In this document: one piece after another, positions 7,901 through 17,844 of the stretch
How the letters are laid out: each line of letters starts with the position of its first letter
Numbering within the stretch: position 1 is the stretch's first letter
Origin: Adhaeribacter swui
Lineage (GTDB): Bacteria > Bacteroidota > Bacteroidia > Cytophagales > Hymenobacteraceae
Length of the DNA: 64,000 nucleotides
Direction of reading: 5' to 3'
NCBI RefSeq assembly: GCF_014217805.1
Contig: NZ_CP055156.1
Location: 4,284,585 to 4,348,584, forward strand
The notes under the pieces: model-generated
What the model saw: only the letters and a program-made list of their open reading frames with translations
Database searches by the model: none
What the model was told of the DNA's origin: nothing
Translations under genes and position numbers: made by a program

Positions 7901-9202
7901 ATGTTTAAAACTTTTAAAGTTGCTCTTGCAGTTAGTTTCCTGTTTCTTCTACAAACTAATTCCTTTGGTCAAAAAAACTTTGTAAAAGGTAACCTTTATT
8001 TATCCGCGGGTGATACCATTTCTGGTTACATTGACGATCAGAACTGGGATCGAAATCCTCGAACAATTGATTTTAAAGAAACTCCCGAAAGTGCTACTCA
8101 GCATTTTACCGTTAGTCAATTAAGTGGTTTTAATTTAATAGATGGCGATGTATACCGGAAGGCAGTTTTACAAGTTGATAAAACACCAACCCGCCACCAA
8201 GAGATTATTCAGCGACCTAAACCTTTTATTGTAACCGACAGTGTATATTTATTGGAACAAGTAAAAGGTACTATTAGCTTATACCATTTACTCGATGAAG
8301 CAAACAAAAACCACTTTTATATCCTTAAAAAAGACGGCACTTTAGAAGAGTTAATCCAGCGCTTGTACGTTACTTATAAAAATGATCAACCTTTGGTGGG
8401 TACAGCCGACCAGTACAAAAATCAACTTAAATATTCTATTTTATCCGACAATCCTGCTTTATTCCCCCAAATAGATAAAGCAACTTACACCAAAGCCGCT
8501 TTAATATCTATTGTAGAGAATTATAATAAATGGCTGGACCCCAATAAAACAGTAGAAATTAAAAAAATCAGTAAGGCTATAAGTAAGTTAGGGCTAGTAG
8601 CCGGAGGAAATATTACCAATTATAAATTTAAAGGGCAGGCTTACGACTACCTTTTAAAATCTCAATTTGATTGGCACAAAAATCCCATGGTGGGCATGTT
8701 CTATCAGATTTTGTTACCCCGCAACCGTCACAAATGGTCTATTTACAATGAACTGGTTTGGAAAAGAAGTTATAATCATGGCGAATTTGATATTCAGGAT
8801 GATGATTTTATCTTTGAGCAAGATGCTTATTATACCGGAAAAGGTGAGGTGAATATTAAGGCAGATTACATTGGTTTAACTTCCATGTTTCGCTATTCCT
8901 GGGCGCACCAAAACTTTCAGCCATTTATAAATTTTGGCTTGGCAGGTAATTTAGGACTAGACATCAATACGTATGTAACAGGTCAGGAATTATACAAAGT
9001 TGAAAATAGGGTAGCTACTAGAGAAATTTTTAAAAATCCGAGTAAGTACGAATTAGGTTTTGTTGCTGGGGGCGGTATGAAAATAAACAAGGTAGCTTTT
9101 GAAATTAGAGCAGAGAAAGGTTCTGGTTATTTAAATTCAAATGCCGATGTATCGGTGCGGAAAGTTATGTTGGCTTTATTACTGAATTATTATTTTAATT
9201 AG
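7901..9202 (+). CDS. Secreted protein with a probable C-terminal outer-membrane barrel
   Basis: A 433-residue envelope protein. Residues 1-24 (MFKTFKVALAVSFLFLLQTNSFGQ) are a signal peptide, which supports the ATG at 7901 over the longer frame opening at 7856. The middle is a hydrophilic domain. The last 170 residues alternate aromatic and small residues and end in NYYFN, as in PorT-like or generic outer-membrane beta-barrels of Bacteroidota. The KGNLYLSAGDTISGYI opening resembles proteins of this kind described as hypothetical. Function unknown. Confidence 0.65.
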   Translation: MFKTFKVALAVSFLFLLQTNSFGQKNFVKGNLYLSAGDTISGYIDDQNWDRNPRTIDFKETPESATQHFTVSQLSGFNLIDGDVYRKAVLQVDKTPTRHQEIIQRPKPFIVTDSVYLLEQVKGTISLYHLLDEANKNHFYILKKDGTLEELIQRLYVTYKNDQPLVGTADQYKNQLKYSILSDNPALFPQIDKATYTKAALISIVENYNKWLDPNKTVEIKKISKAISKLGLVAGGNITNYKFKGQAYDYLLKSQFDWHKNPMVGMFYQILLPRNRHKWSIYNELVWKRSYNHGEFDIQDDDFIFEQDAYYTGKGEVNIKADYIGLTSMFRYSWAHQNFQPFINFGLAGNLGLDINTYVTGQELYKVENRVATREIFKNPSKYELGFVAGGGMKINKVAFEIRAEKGSGYLNSNADVSVRKVMLALLLNYYFN

Positions 9203-9638
9203 ACATATTGGAATACTTGCTACAACTATATAACTTTAAACGCGGGCAAGTTTAAATAACTGATTCTTGAAAAAGTTTAAACCTGTTGAATTTTCGCTAT
9301 AACAGTATATTTTTGCTTACTTCATACTTTATGAAATAAGCTACAGAAGCCTTTTATCTTCTAATGTATACAATATGAATAATTATAAGATAATTTGTGA
9401 AATAATTAATATTATAAATAAAGTTTGATATAGATTCTGTTGGATATTTTATTAGCTATTTCATGTAATATCTACTAGTAAGAGGGAAGAATTAAATTTA
9501 ATTTGAATAAATTTTATTTTTAGCAAACTTATGTGCCTTCCTTCTATTAGAAAAATACTATTGGTGCGCTAGTTTATACTTTCTTTTAAGTGGTTTTAGT
9601 TTGTAACTTTGCATTAATTTAAAAGTAGTAATTTACCA
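9203..9638. other. AT-rich intergenic region, 436 bp
   Basis: No coding frame, repeat element or RNA gene is evident on either strand. The base composition is markedly more AT-rich than the flanking genes. The right edge holds the candidate -7 element of the alginate-lyase-like gene at 9604-9611. Confidence 0.5.
9604..9611 (+). promoter_or_regulatory. Candidate -7 element of the alginate-lyase-like gene
   Basis: TAACTTTG matches TAnnTTTG, 27 bases before the ATG. The sequence expected to hold the -33 element is T-rich but is not a clean TTTG. Confidence 0.5.
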
Positions 9639-10853
9639 ATGAAAACACGTTTATCGTTTATCTCATTTATTCTTTTTTTAGGTATTACGTTTCAAGTATC
9701 TGCTCAGGTGCGGCCTAATACATTTCTGATGAATGGCGATCATTTGCTGGAAACTAAGATTAAAATTAATTCCGGTAACGAACAATGTTTAGCCGCATTA
9801 AAGGTGCTTCTTAATACCGTAGGTGCCCCCTTAAACCGGGTACCGTACACCGTGGTAAATAAATCTATTACTCCGCCCAGCGGGGATAAACATGATTATA
9901 TGAGTTTGGCGTCGTATTGGTGGCCTAATCCTAACACTTCAAATGGGTTACCTTATATCAAAAAAGACGGTCAGACCAATCCGGAAGTAGAAAAGGTAAA
10001 AGACGGGGAATACGCGCGCGGTATAAGCCGGGATGTACGTTTACTCGGACTATCTTATTACTTTACCAACGACGAAAAATACGCCAAAAAAGCGGCAGAA
10101 TTATTAAAAGTATTTTTTCTGAATAGAGATACCCGCATGAATCCTAATTTAAAGTATGCGCAAATTATTCGGGGCGATACCAAGGTTTACGGTACCGGAA
10201 CGATTGATACTGAAAAATTTCCTGACCTGATTGATGGCGTGCAACTGTTAGCGGGGTCTCCTTCCTGGACCGCTCAGAATAACGAAGCTTTAAAATCTTG
10301 GTTTAACGAATATCTGAATTGGTTAATGACCAGTGAAATGGGGAATGCAGCCAATATTGCTCCTAATAACATTGGTACCATGTATGATTTGCAAGTAGTA
10401 ACCTACGCGTTGTATGCCGAAAATAAAACTTTAGCCAAATCGCTTTTGGAAAAACAAACTTACAAAAGAATGGATGACCAGTTAAAAGCAAATGGCGAGC
10501 AGCCTTTTGAATTGGCCCGTACCGGCTCCTGGACTTACAGTAACAAAAATTTGGAAGGTTGGTTTAATTTGGCCATTTGTGCCGAAAACGTTGGCGTTAA
10601 CCTCTGGACCTATACCACACCAAACGGTAAAAGCCTGAAAAAAGCGTTTGAATTTATGTTGCCTTATGCAGCAGGATCTAAGGCTTGGCCTTACCAACAA
10701 ATCGGAACTTTTAAAAAAGAAGCTTTTGTTTCGATTGCCCGGACCGGTTCCTCGATGTATAAAGATATAAACTTGCAACCCGTATTATCCAGCACCCACG
10801 CCAAATTTATTGCCGGTACCGATATCGACCTTTTAACGTCGAAGTATTATTAA
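9639..10853 (+). CDS. Secreted alginate lyase family protein
   Basis: A 404-residue protein with a signal peptide ending near VSAQ (residues 1-22) and an (alpha/alpha)-toroid alginate-lyase-type domain. Conserved features are MSLASYWWPNP, the GISRDVRLLGLSYYFTND helix pair, the ANIAPNNIGTMYDLQ segment and FELARTGSWTYSNKNLEGW. The NN pair and the ART-x-SW segment correspond to catalytic regions of PL5/alginate_lyase-superfamily proteins. The sugar substrate cannot be assigned: many such proteins act on other uronic-acid polymers, and no SusC/SusD genes are nearby to indicate a utilisation locus. Confidence 0.8.
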   Translation: MKTRLSFISFILFLGITFQVSAQVRPNTFLMNGDHLLETKIKINSGNEQCLAALKVLLNTVGAPLNRVPYTVVNKSITPPSGDKHDYMSLASYWWPNPNTSNGLPYIKKDGQTNPEVEKVKDGEYARGISRDVRLLGLSYYFTNDEKYAKKAAELLKVFFLNRDTRMNPNLKYAQIIRGDTKVYGTGTIDTEKFPDLIDGVQLLAGSPSWTAQNNEALKSWFNEYLNWLMTSEMGNAANIAPNNIGTMYDLQVVTYALYAENKTLAKSLLEKQTYKRMDDQLKANGEQPFELARTGSWTYSNKNLEGWFNLAICAENVGVNLWTYTTPNGKSLKKAFEFMLPYAAGSKAWPYQQIGTFKKEAFVSIARTGSSMYKDINLQPVLSSTHAKFIAGTDIDLLTSKYY

Positions 10854-10897
10854 TATAAAAACCGATTTTTTGAAATACTTTATTTATTAAGAAAATC

Positions 10898-10932
10898 AAC
10901 CCGTTAGCATTTTAAAGCTCAACGGGTTTTTC
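10898..10932 (+). terminator. Rho-independent terminator
   Basis: AACCCGTT pairs with AACGGGTT, with an inner GC pair extending the stem around a loop, followed by five T. It lies 45 bases after the alginate-lyase-like gene. Confidence 0.75.
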
Positions 10933-11036
10933 ATGCTACTAAAGCATAATTTGTTTAAAAATCAATCTGGTAAACCTTAGCTTATTTTTAAAGAAAAAAC
11001 CCGGTAAGTAATAAGCTAATTTTTAAATTTCTGCTC

Positions 11037-11591
11037 TTATCGGCTTAGCTCGGATACATTCGAGAAAAAGTAAGTTACATCTTGCCGGAACCGGTTGTTC
11101 TCACTGCGCAAAATGCTTAGATTGTTTAATTCAATTTGCCAGTTGTAAGTTCTTTGGTTTAAGTACTGCACCAGGTGAGGGAGCAGCTCGGGAGTGGTAT
11201 CGCGCAGGGCCAAAGAAATGTGCGGAACCCAGTTATCCGGATCGTAGAAATTAACGGTGTGCCTGCTAAAAGTGCGGATTCCCTGAAAAAGCGCGGCATG
11301 AACCAGGTTAAATCCATCGGCGCGTATCACTGGAACAAAAATTACGGGATTTTCGCCCGGAAAAATTCCTAAACCAGTAGTTTTTACTACTATGGATTGA
11401 GTTTGGCTGGCTACTTCTTTTAAAAAAGATTTTAATTCATTGAGTTTTTCTACTTCGCAAATGAGCCAGGTAATATGAGGATCAGCGGTTATTTTAACTC
11501 CCTGTAATCCAAAAACCCGTTCTAAGTCGTCGATAATCTCGTTCACAATTTGCGTGTGCAACGCATCCAGTAAAGATACTACTGCTATCAT
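11037..11591 (-). CDS. 2'-5' RNA ligase / 2H phosphoesterase family protein
   Basis: A 184-residue 2H phosphoesterase. The two HxT/S motifs are PHITWL (first third) and PHISLA (last third), which form the cyclic-phosphate active site. Such proteins hydrolyse 2',3'-cyclic phosphates or ligate 2'-5' RNA ends; the physiological substrate is usually unknown. Spacing between motifs is typical of LigT-like proteins. It stands alone on the minus strand between two plus-strand genes. Confidence 0.82.
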   Translation of the reverse strand: MIAVVSLLDALHTQIVNEIIDDLERVFGLQGVKITADPHITWLICEVEKLNELKSFLKEVASQTQSIVVKTTGLGIFPGENPVIFVPVIRADGFNLVHAALFQGIRTFSRHTVNFYDPDNWVPHISLALRDTTPELLPHLVQYLNQRTYNWQIELNNLSILRSENNRFRQDVTYFFSNVSELSR

Positions 11592-11819
11592 TTCTTATTT
11601 TTAAAGTGCAAACGAAAGTTGGTCGTGGTTCGTTGTATTTGGTTTATGCTTACGAATAATGGATTCATGCAGAATTTTTAAAAATTTACAATTCAGGCCT
11701 CTGATGAATTAATCTGCTTTGCTAATAGTTTTATAGCTAGCTGTTAGGGGGCTAAGTACAACAATATCCGGTTATAGGAACAACTATTCTGTATCACCCG
11801 CTATCAACGTTGTAGTAAC

Positions 11820-11850
11820 TTGCAACTTGGGGTTGCACTGCGTACCTTTG
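11820..11850 (+). promoter_or_regulatory. Promoter of the ABC-F gene
   Basis: TTG at 11820-11822, a 20-base spacer, and TACCTTTG at 11843-11850. This fits the Bacteroidota consensus and gives a leader of only about 14 bases before the ATG at 11871. It argues against the longer reading frame that opens at 11820. Confidence 0.6.
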
Positions 11851-11870
11851 CATTTTTATTTTGGCCATTC

Positions 11871-13820
11871 ATGATTTCTATTAATAACCTTGATTTTCAC
11901 TTCGGTAGCCGTACTCTCTACGAAGACGCCAATTTACACATTAAACCGAAAGATAAAATTGGCTTAATTGGTTTAAACGGAACGGGTAAATCTACGTTGC
12001 TCCGGGTACTGGTGGGGGAGTATAAACCCGATGCCGGTACCATTCAAATGAGCCGCGAAACTACTTTGGGTTTTTTAAACCAGGATTTGTTATCGTATCA
12101 AACCGAAGATAGTATTTTGCTGGTTGCCATGCAGGCTTTCGAAGAAGCATTAAACTTGCAAAAGAAGATTGATGCCATTCTGCATGAGTTCGAAACAGAT
12201 TACCGCGACGAGCTGGTAGATAAATTAGCTAAGCTGCAGGAGCAGTTCGAAGCCCTGGATGGCTACAACATTCAAAACAAAGCTGAAGAAATTCTGGAAG
12301 GTCTGGGTTTTAGCACCGAAGAGTTGCAACGTCCTCTAAAAACGTTTTCGGGAGGCTGGCGCATGCGCGTGATGCTCGCCAAAATATTATTGCAAAAACC
12401 TTCTTTGCTTTTACTCGATGAGCCTACCAACCACCTGGACTTACCTTCTATTAAATGGCTCGAGAATTACTTAGAAAACTACGAAGGTTCGGTTATTATT
12501 GTATCGCACGACCGCGAATTTCTAGATAAAACTACCAACACTATTGTAGAAGTAGCCCAGCAAAAACTAAACGTATACGCGGGTAATTATTCTTTTTATC
12601 TGGAAGAAAAAGAACTGCGCAACGAAATTCAAAAAGGAGCTTTTGAAAACCAGCAATCGCAAATAAGACAGGCCGAAAGGTTTATCGAACGGTTTAAAGC
12701 CAAAGCATCCAAAGCCAAACAAGCGCAAAGCCGGGCCAAAATGCTGGATAAACTGGAACGCATTGAAGATGTAGCCAGCGATGCGCCTAAAGTAAATTTT
12801 AAATTTCAGTTTAACGTAGAGCCAGGGCGCCATATTTTGCGATTGGAGCACATGAGCAAAAGCTACGATCAAAAAATAATCTTCCGGGATACAAACGTTA
12901 ACATTGAACGCGGCGATAAAATTGCTTTAATCGGGGCTAATGGTAAAGGTAAATCTACGTTGCTCCGTATTATTGCCGGCGACGAACAAATTAACGGCAA
13001 ACGGCAACTGGGGCATAACGTCATCATGTCGTTTTACGCGCAGCACCAGTTAGAATCCTTAAACGTAGATAACGAAATTCTGCAGGAGTTAGTAGAAGCC
13101 GGCAGTAAGCGTAACGAGATGGAATTACGCACGGTACTGGGCTCTTTCTTGTTTACCGGCGATGCAGTTTTTAAAAAAATCAAGGTTTTATCCGGGGGTG
13201 AAAAATCGCGGGTGGCTTTAGCAAAAACTTTAATTTCGGAAGCCAACTTTTTGTTGCTCGATGAGCCCACCAACCACCTGGATATGCAATCGGTTAACAT
13301 CCTGATTCAGGCTTTAGAGCAATACGAAGGTACCTTTGTGGTTATTTCGCACGACCGGTATTTTGTAGAGAATGTAGCCAATAAGATTTGGTACATCGAA
13401 GATTACCAGTTAAAAGAATATCCGGGTACTTACCACGAGTACGAATACTGGCAAGAGCAAAGGGAGAAAAGCGGCCGGAAAGCTGAAAGTGCTTCTACTA
13501 AATCAGTAGAAAACAAGCAAAACGCAACGAAACCCACTACTTCAACAAATTCGGGCAATCAGGCAAATCTGCAACAAGATTTAAAAAAACTGAATAACCA
13601 GCTAAAAGAAGTCGAGAACCAGATTAGTAGCCTGGAACAGCAGCAAAAAGAACTGGAACGCCAACTCGCTGATCCAAAGATTTACGGAAACCCCAGCCAA
13701 TTGCAGGAAGTTACCCAGCAATTTGAGGCGCTGAAAAAGCAACTGGATCAAAAAAATAACGGTTGGGAAGAAATATTGCAGGCCATTGATGAACTGGAAA
13801 ACCAGGTAAAAAATATCTGA
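11871..13820 (+). CDS. ABC-F family ATPase
   Basis: A 649-residue cytoplasmic protein with two ABC ATPase domains and no membrane segment, hence the ABC-F translation-factor family. Walker A motifs are GLNGTGKST (residues 34-42) and GANGKGKST. Signatures are FSGGWRMRV and LSGGEKSRV, and both Walker B segments read LLLDEPTNHLD. The charged interdomain linker is rich in Lys/Gln/Arg, as in the P-site tRNA-interaction motif. The last 110 residues form a Gln/Glu/Lys-rich coiled coil like the Uup/YdiF C-terminal domain. Members relieve ribosome stalling; a specific antibiotic-resistance role is not supported. Confidence 0.92.
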   Translation: MISINNLDFHFGSRTLYEDANLHIKPKDKIGLIGLNGTGKSTLLRVLVGEYKPDAGTIQMSRETTLGFLNQDLLSYQTEDSILLVAMQAFEEALNLQKKIDAILHEFETDYRDELVDKLAKLQEQFEALDGYNIQNKAEEILEGLGFSTEELQRPLKTFSGGWRMRVMLAKILLQKPSLLLLDEPTNHLDLPSIKWLENYLENYEGSVIIVSHDREFLDKTTNTIVEVAQQKLNVYAGNYSFYLEEKELRNEIQKGAFENQQSQIRQAERFIERFKAKASKAKQAQSRAKMLDKLERIEDVASDAPKVNFKFQFNVEPGRHILRLEHMSKSYDQKIIFRDTNVNIERGDKIALIGANGKGKSTLLRIIAGDEQINGKRQLGHNVIMSFYAQHQLESLNVDNEILQELVEAGSKRNEMELRTVLGSFLFTGDAVFKKIKVLSGGEKSRVALAKTLISEANFLLLDEPTNHLDMQSVNILIQALEQYEGTFVVISHDRYFVENVANKIWYIEDYQLKEYPGTYHEYEYWQEQREKSGRKAESASTKSVENKQNATKPTTSTNSGNQANLQQDLKKLNNQLKEVENQISSLEQQQKELERQLADPKIYGNPSQLQEVTQQFEALKKQLDQKNNGWEEILQAIDELENQVKNI

Positions 13821-13873
13821 AGGATTAAACAAGAATAGGCGCCCGATTCGTTTTATTACCTTTAAGCTCACGA

Positions 13874-15226
13874 ATGAATAAACAAAAAACTTTTCTCCTG
13901 CTGGCTTTGGTAAGCCTGGTCTGGTTGATTAAGGCCTGCGTGCCCGTAGAGCAAACCACGGCCTCGTCGGGTGTTACTTCCGGTAAAACCGAATATTATA
14001 GCTCAACCTCGTTGCGGTACGAAGATTTTATCTACGACCCCAGTATAAAATCGGTGCAGTTTTACGTGCAAACCGGCAACGCCGAAGAAGTTTTTAACGC
14101 GCCGGTAGTACCTTTATCGCAAACTGAACCTTTAGTTCTGGAGTTTGACCAGTTAAATGCGCCGCAGCAGCGGTTTACTTTAAAATACGTTTATTGCAAC
14201 CTGGATTGGACCGAAGCGCGCCTAACTCAAATTCAGTTTATCGACGAGTTTAATGAGTTTTATATTACCGATGGGGTAGCTTCGTTTAACACCAAAGTGC
14301 CCTACATCCATTACCGTTTTCAGTTGCCGCGGATAAAACTACCCGGTAATTATATGGTAGTAGTTACCGACCGCAGTGGTAACTTGGTATTAAGTCGCCG
14401 CTTGTTGGTGTACGAAAACAGGGTAACGGTAGCGGGCAGGTCCGTAATGCCGGTAGGAGCCAGTGAACGCGCTACCAACCAACAAATTGATTTTAATATT
14501 TTGTACCCGGATTATCCGGTAGTAAACCCGTCGCAGGAGATAAAAGTGGTGCTGCGCCAGAATAGCCGCTGGGACAATGCCAAATATAACCTGCGGCCTA
14601 CTTTTGTGCACGATACCCAAAAACGACTGGAATATACCTATTTTAATGGCGCTAGCAGTTTTCCGGGTTTAAAAGAGTACCGGGGTTTTGATGATCGTAA
14701 CCTGCGCGGCAGAGGATTTAATATGGAAGCGGTAAGCCTGGAAGCGAACCCGGTTGCCGTGCGTTTGTACCCCGAGAAAAACCGATCACGCGACGTATAT
14801 TCGCAGGATGTAGATATTAACGGCAAAGTAGTTTATGAAAACCGTAGGTTTGGTAGCACCAACACCGGCGACCCGGATTACGTGGAAACCCAGTTTACCT
14901 TAGCCGCTCCCGAACCAGCCCCCGGCGATGTATACGTTTTTGGCCAGCTCAGCGACTGGAAGCTAGCGCCCGAGTGTAAATTAACCTACGTGCCGGAAGC
15001 GCAGCAATACACCGGTAAAATTTTACTCAAACAAGGCTACTATAATTATTCTTTTGCTTTGCAAGCCGCTAACCAGCCCCAGAAGGTAAATGAAGCTTAT
15101 TTTGAAGGCAGCCATTTCCAAACCCGGAACACGTACGACATTTTAGTGTACTACCGGCCACCAGGCACCCGCACCGATTTACTTATCGGTTATCAATGGT
15201 TAGAAACCAACGGCGATCGTCGTTAA
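13874..15226 (+). CDS. Type IX secretion plug-like lipoprotein (DUF5103)
   Basis: A 450-residue DUF5103 protein. The first 22 residues form a signal peptide ending in KAC, which looks like a slightly atypical lipobox. The body matches the DUF5103 pattern: an N-terminal beta domain (VQFYVQTGNAEEVFNAPVV), the YIHYRFQLP segment and a later region with YVFGQLSDWK. This family was identified as the plug that closes the SprA translocon of the type IX secretion system, acting at the outer membrane. It is 53 bases downstream of the ABC-F gene, with a near-consensus TACCTTTA at 13857-13864 as a weak candidate promoter. A T9SS-sorted cargo lies 2.6 kb downstream. Confidence 0.82.
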   Translation: MNKQKTFLLLALVSLVWLIKACVPVEQTTASSGVTSGKTEYYSSTSLRYEDFIYDPSIKSVQFYVQTGNAEEVFNAPVVPLSQTEPLVLEFDQLNAPQQRFTLKYVYCNLDWTEARLTQIQFIDEFNEFYITDGVASFNTKVPYIHYRFQLPRIKLPGNYMVVVTDRSGNLVLSRRLLVYENRVTVAGRSVMPVGASERATNQQIDFNILYPDYPVVNPSQEIKVVLRQNSRWDNAKYNLRPTFVHDTQKRLEYTYFNGASSFPGLKEYRGFDDRNLRGRGFNMEAVSLEANPVAVRLYPEKNRSRDVYSQDVDINGKVVYENRRFGSTNTGDPDYVETQFTLAAPEPAPGDVYVFGQLSDWKLAPECKLTYVPEAQQYTGKILLKQGYYNYSFALQAANQPQKVNEAYFEGSHFQTRNTYDILVYYRPPGTRTDLLIGYQWLETNGDRR

Positions 15227-15344
15227 AATCCAGGTAAATCAATTTAGATTTTTTACGTATATTCCAACAATTTTTTGGGGTTTGCAGCAAACCGTTATAG
15301 TAAAAATGGTTTGCTGCTTTTTTCTATCTTTTAAGTTTGTATTC

Positions 15345-17009
15345 ATGAATTTTAAAAAAATTGCCTTAAGCGGATTGTTTGCTGCTGCTACGGCTACAAC
15401 TTTTGTGCAAGCCGATACCGGCCACCGCGAACTTCATAAAAAATACCGCTACCTTTTTACAGTTGATTCTACCACGTTAAAAGCGCCGGAAAACTGGTTT
15501 AACCTGGATTTTATGACTGACAAAGTTCCCGGAATCAGCACCGAAAAAGCCTACGAGCGGCTACAAAACCGGACGTCGCGTACCGTGGTAGTGGCTATCA
15601 TTGATTCCGGGGTAGACATAAAACACGAAGATCTGCAAGGTATTATCTGGGTAAATTCCAAAGAAATTAGCGGGAACGGCATCGACGATGATAAAAACGG
15701 GTACGTAGACGACGTTAACGGCTGGAGCTTTTTGGGCAATAAAAGCGGGGAGAACGTGAAAGACGATACTTACGAATTAACCCGGCAATACGCCCGTTTG
15801 CGCAAGAAATTTGAAAACGCAAAATCTAAAAAAATTAAGCGCAAAGACCGCGCTGAGTACGCCGAATACCAAAAAATTAAAGCTGATTACGATAAAGAAG
15901 TAGCCGAAGCGCAAGCGCAAGCCGCCGATTTTCAAAAATTCTACGATACTTTTAAGCAGGCCGAAGATTTTATACAAAAGCATTTAGGTAAAACCGAGTA
16001 TACCGAAGCCGAAGTAGAAGCCATTACGTCGCCGGATTTACGCGTAATGAAATCTAAAGCGCTGTTGCAATACGCTTACGAAAATAATTTGGTAGAAGAA
16101 ATTACCAAAGCCCAGAAACACTTTGATTATGTTTTAAAAGTAGGCTTAAACCCGGATTATGATTCCAGATCGATAGTAGGTGATGACTACAACAACGTAA
16201 AAGATAAGTTTTATGGCAACAGTGATGTTACAGGTCCGGATGCGGAGCACGGCACCCACGTAGCCGGCATTGTGGCGGCAAACCGGAAAAACAACTTAGG
16301 TGTAAAAGGCATTGCCGACAACGTTAAGATTATGCCCATCCGGGCGGTACCCAACGGCGATGAGCGCGATAAAGACGTAGCCAACGCTATTTATTACGCC
16401 GTAGATAATGGCGCCCACGTAATAAACATGAGCTTCGGGAAAAAGTATACTTCTGATAAAGAAGCCGTAGATGCTGCCATGAAATATGCCGAAAGCAAAG
16501 GCGTTTTGCTCGTGCACGCAGCCGGTAACGATAGCGAAGACTTGGATCAAACAGCCAATTATCCTACCCGCAAATTAAAAGACGGAAAAACCATTGCTAC
16601 TTGGTTAGAAATCGGGGCTTCGTCGTGGGAGAATAATGAAAAGTTTGTGGCTAATTTCTCTAACTACGGCAAACAGTCCGTAGATGTATTTGCGCCAGGC
16701 GTTGATATTTACTCCTTAAAACCCAACCAAGCTTATAACGAAAACAGTGGCACCAGCATGGCTTCGCCGGTAACTACCGGAGTAGCCGCCTTGTTGTTTT
16801 CTTATTTCCCGGAATTAACCGCCGAACAGGTGCGCGACATTATAATAAAATCAAGCGTTAAGTACCCTACCTTAGAAGTGGCTAAGCCTGGATTAAATAA
16901 AAAAACAGATGCCGGTTTAGTACCTTTTGGTTCTTTATCTATTACCGGCGGTGTGGTTAATGCCTATGAAGCTGTGAAAATGGCAGAGCAGTTAACTGCC
17001 CAGAAATAG
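15345..17009 (+). CDS. Secreted S8 (subtilisin-like) serine peptidase
   Basis: A 554-residue subtilase. The ATG at 15345 gives a clean signal peptide (MNFKKIALSGLFAAATATTFVQA). The catalytic triad is Asp87 (VVVAIIDSGVD), His305 (HGTHVAG) and Ser471 (GTSMASP). About 218 residues separate Asp and His, far more than in subtilisin; the insert (around residues 140-250) is rich in Lys, Glu and Ala and predicted helical or coiled. This long-insert form is common in Bacteroidota. No T9SS C-terminal domain is seen, so the enzyme probably stays in the periplasm or is exported by another route. Confidence 0.92.
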   Translation: MNFKKIALSGLFAAATATTFVQADTGHRELHKKYRYLFTVDSTTLKAPENWFNLDFMTDKVPGISTEKAYERLQNRTSRTVVVAIIDSGVDIKHEDLQGIIWVNSKEISGNGIDDDKNGYVDDVNGWSFLGNKSGENVKDDTYELTRQYARLRKKFENAKSKKIKRKDRAEYAEYQKIKADYDKEVAEAQAQAADFQKFYDTFKQAEDFIQKHLGKTEYTEAEVEAITSPDLRVMKSKALLQYAYENNLVEEITKAQKHFDYVLKVGLNPDYDSRSIVGDDYNNVKDKFYGNSDVTGPDAEHGTHVAGIVAANRKNNLGVKGIADNVKIMPIRAVPNGDERDKDVANAIYYAVDNGAHVINMSFGKKYTSDKEAVDAAMKYAESKGVLLVHAAGNDSEDLDQTANYPTRKLKDGKTIATWLEIGASSWENNEKFVANFSNYGKQSVDVFAPGVDIYSLKPNQAYNENSGTSMASPVTTGVAALLFSYFPELTAEQVRDIIIKSSVKYPTLEVAKPGLNKKTDAGLVPFGSLSITGGVVNAYEAVKMAEQLTAQK

Positions 17010-17036
17010 CTTAAAATTTAAATAGGTTTAAATTTT

Positions 17037-17090
17037 TAAAATATAACAAAAAACCAACTCTATATGGAGTTGGTTTTTTGTTATATTTTA
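17037..17090. terminator. Bidirectional terminator with a perfect 24-bp stem
   Basis: Positions 17037-17060 are the exact reverse complement of 17067-17090, with the six-base loop TATATG. A-runs and T-runs flank the GC part (ACCAACTC/GAGTTGGT), so it can stop transcription from both sides, between the subtilase and the convergent VOC gene. Confidence 0.88.
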
Positions 17091-17186
17091 AAAAAAAATC
17101 AAATTCTGTGAATGTAATTTGCTGACTTTGAGCCTTTGTTGCTCTGTCATTTTAAAAAATCTATTTCCAGAGAACTGTCTTTACTC

Positions 17187-17585
17187 TTAGTACTTTTTAT
17201 TTGTTTGGATAAAATCCCAGAGGTTGCCGTAAAGATCCTGAAATACAGCTACCAGGCCGTAAGGCTCTTCGGAGGGTTCGCGGACAAAGTTAATTCCGGC
17301 TTTCTTCATTTCTGCGTAGTCGCGCCGTAAATCATCGGTGTAAAGAAAAAGAAATACCCGGCCTCCTGTTTGGTTGCCTACCCGGCTCGCTTGCTCCTCA
17401 TTGCTGGCTTTGGCTAAGAGCAACCGGTAACCGGCCCCACCTTTAGGTGCCACCACTACCCAGCGTTTCACTTCCGAAAGCGGAGTATCTTCTAAGAGTT
17501 TAAACGAAAGTTTTTGCGTATAAAACGCAATAGCTTCGTCGTATTCACGAACTAATAAAGCAATCTGACCTATTTGCTGCGCCAT
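17187..17585 (-). CDS. VOC (glyoxalase/bleomycin-resistance) family protein
   Basis: A 132-residue vicinal-oxygen-chelate protein with the paired beta-alpha-beta-beta-beta layout. It begins QIGQIALLVREYDEAIAFYT, has the FLFLYTDDLRRDYAEMKKAGI middle and the VAVFQDLYGNLWDFIQ end that carries the last metal-ligand position. Family members include dioxygenases, glyoxalase-like enzymes and resistance proteins; no specific reaction can be assigned. Convergent with the subtilase and separated from it by a strong terminator. Confidence 0.85.
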   Translation of the reverse strand: MAQQIGQIALLVREYDEAIAFYTQKLSFKLLEDTPLSEVKRWVVVAPKGGAGYRLLLAKASNEEQASRVGNQTGGRVFLFLYTDDLRRDYAEMKKAGINFVREPSEEPYGLVAVFQDLYGNLWDFIQTNKKY

Positions 17586-17844
17586 GGGTATAAACTAATT
17601 TTTTGCTGTTTACTATTTGTTGTTTACGCTTGTATAACTTTTAATACCAGACGGTACACCATTAAACCATTATTATTTAAAATATATATAGCCTTTTAAA
17701 AATGATGTGCGTATATTTATAATTAAACTTGATAAATTTCCATTTTAAACTTTGTAACTAACTTATTTATTATCCTAGTAGATACACTTAGGGTTTAGAG
17801 TAATCAGGAAGTTTAGCTGTATTTTTAATTATACCTATTGCCTC

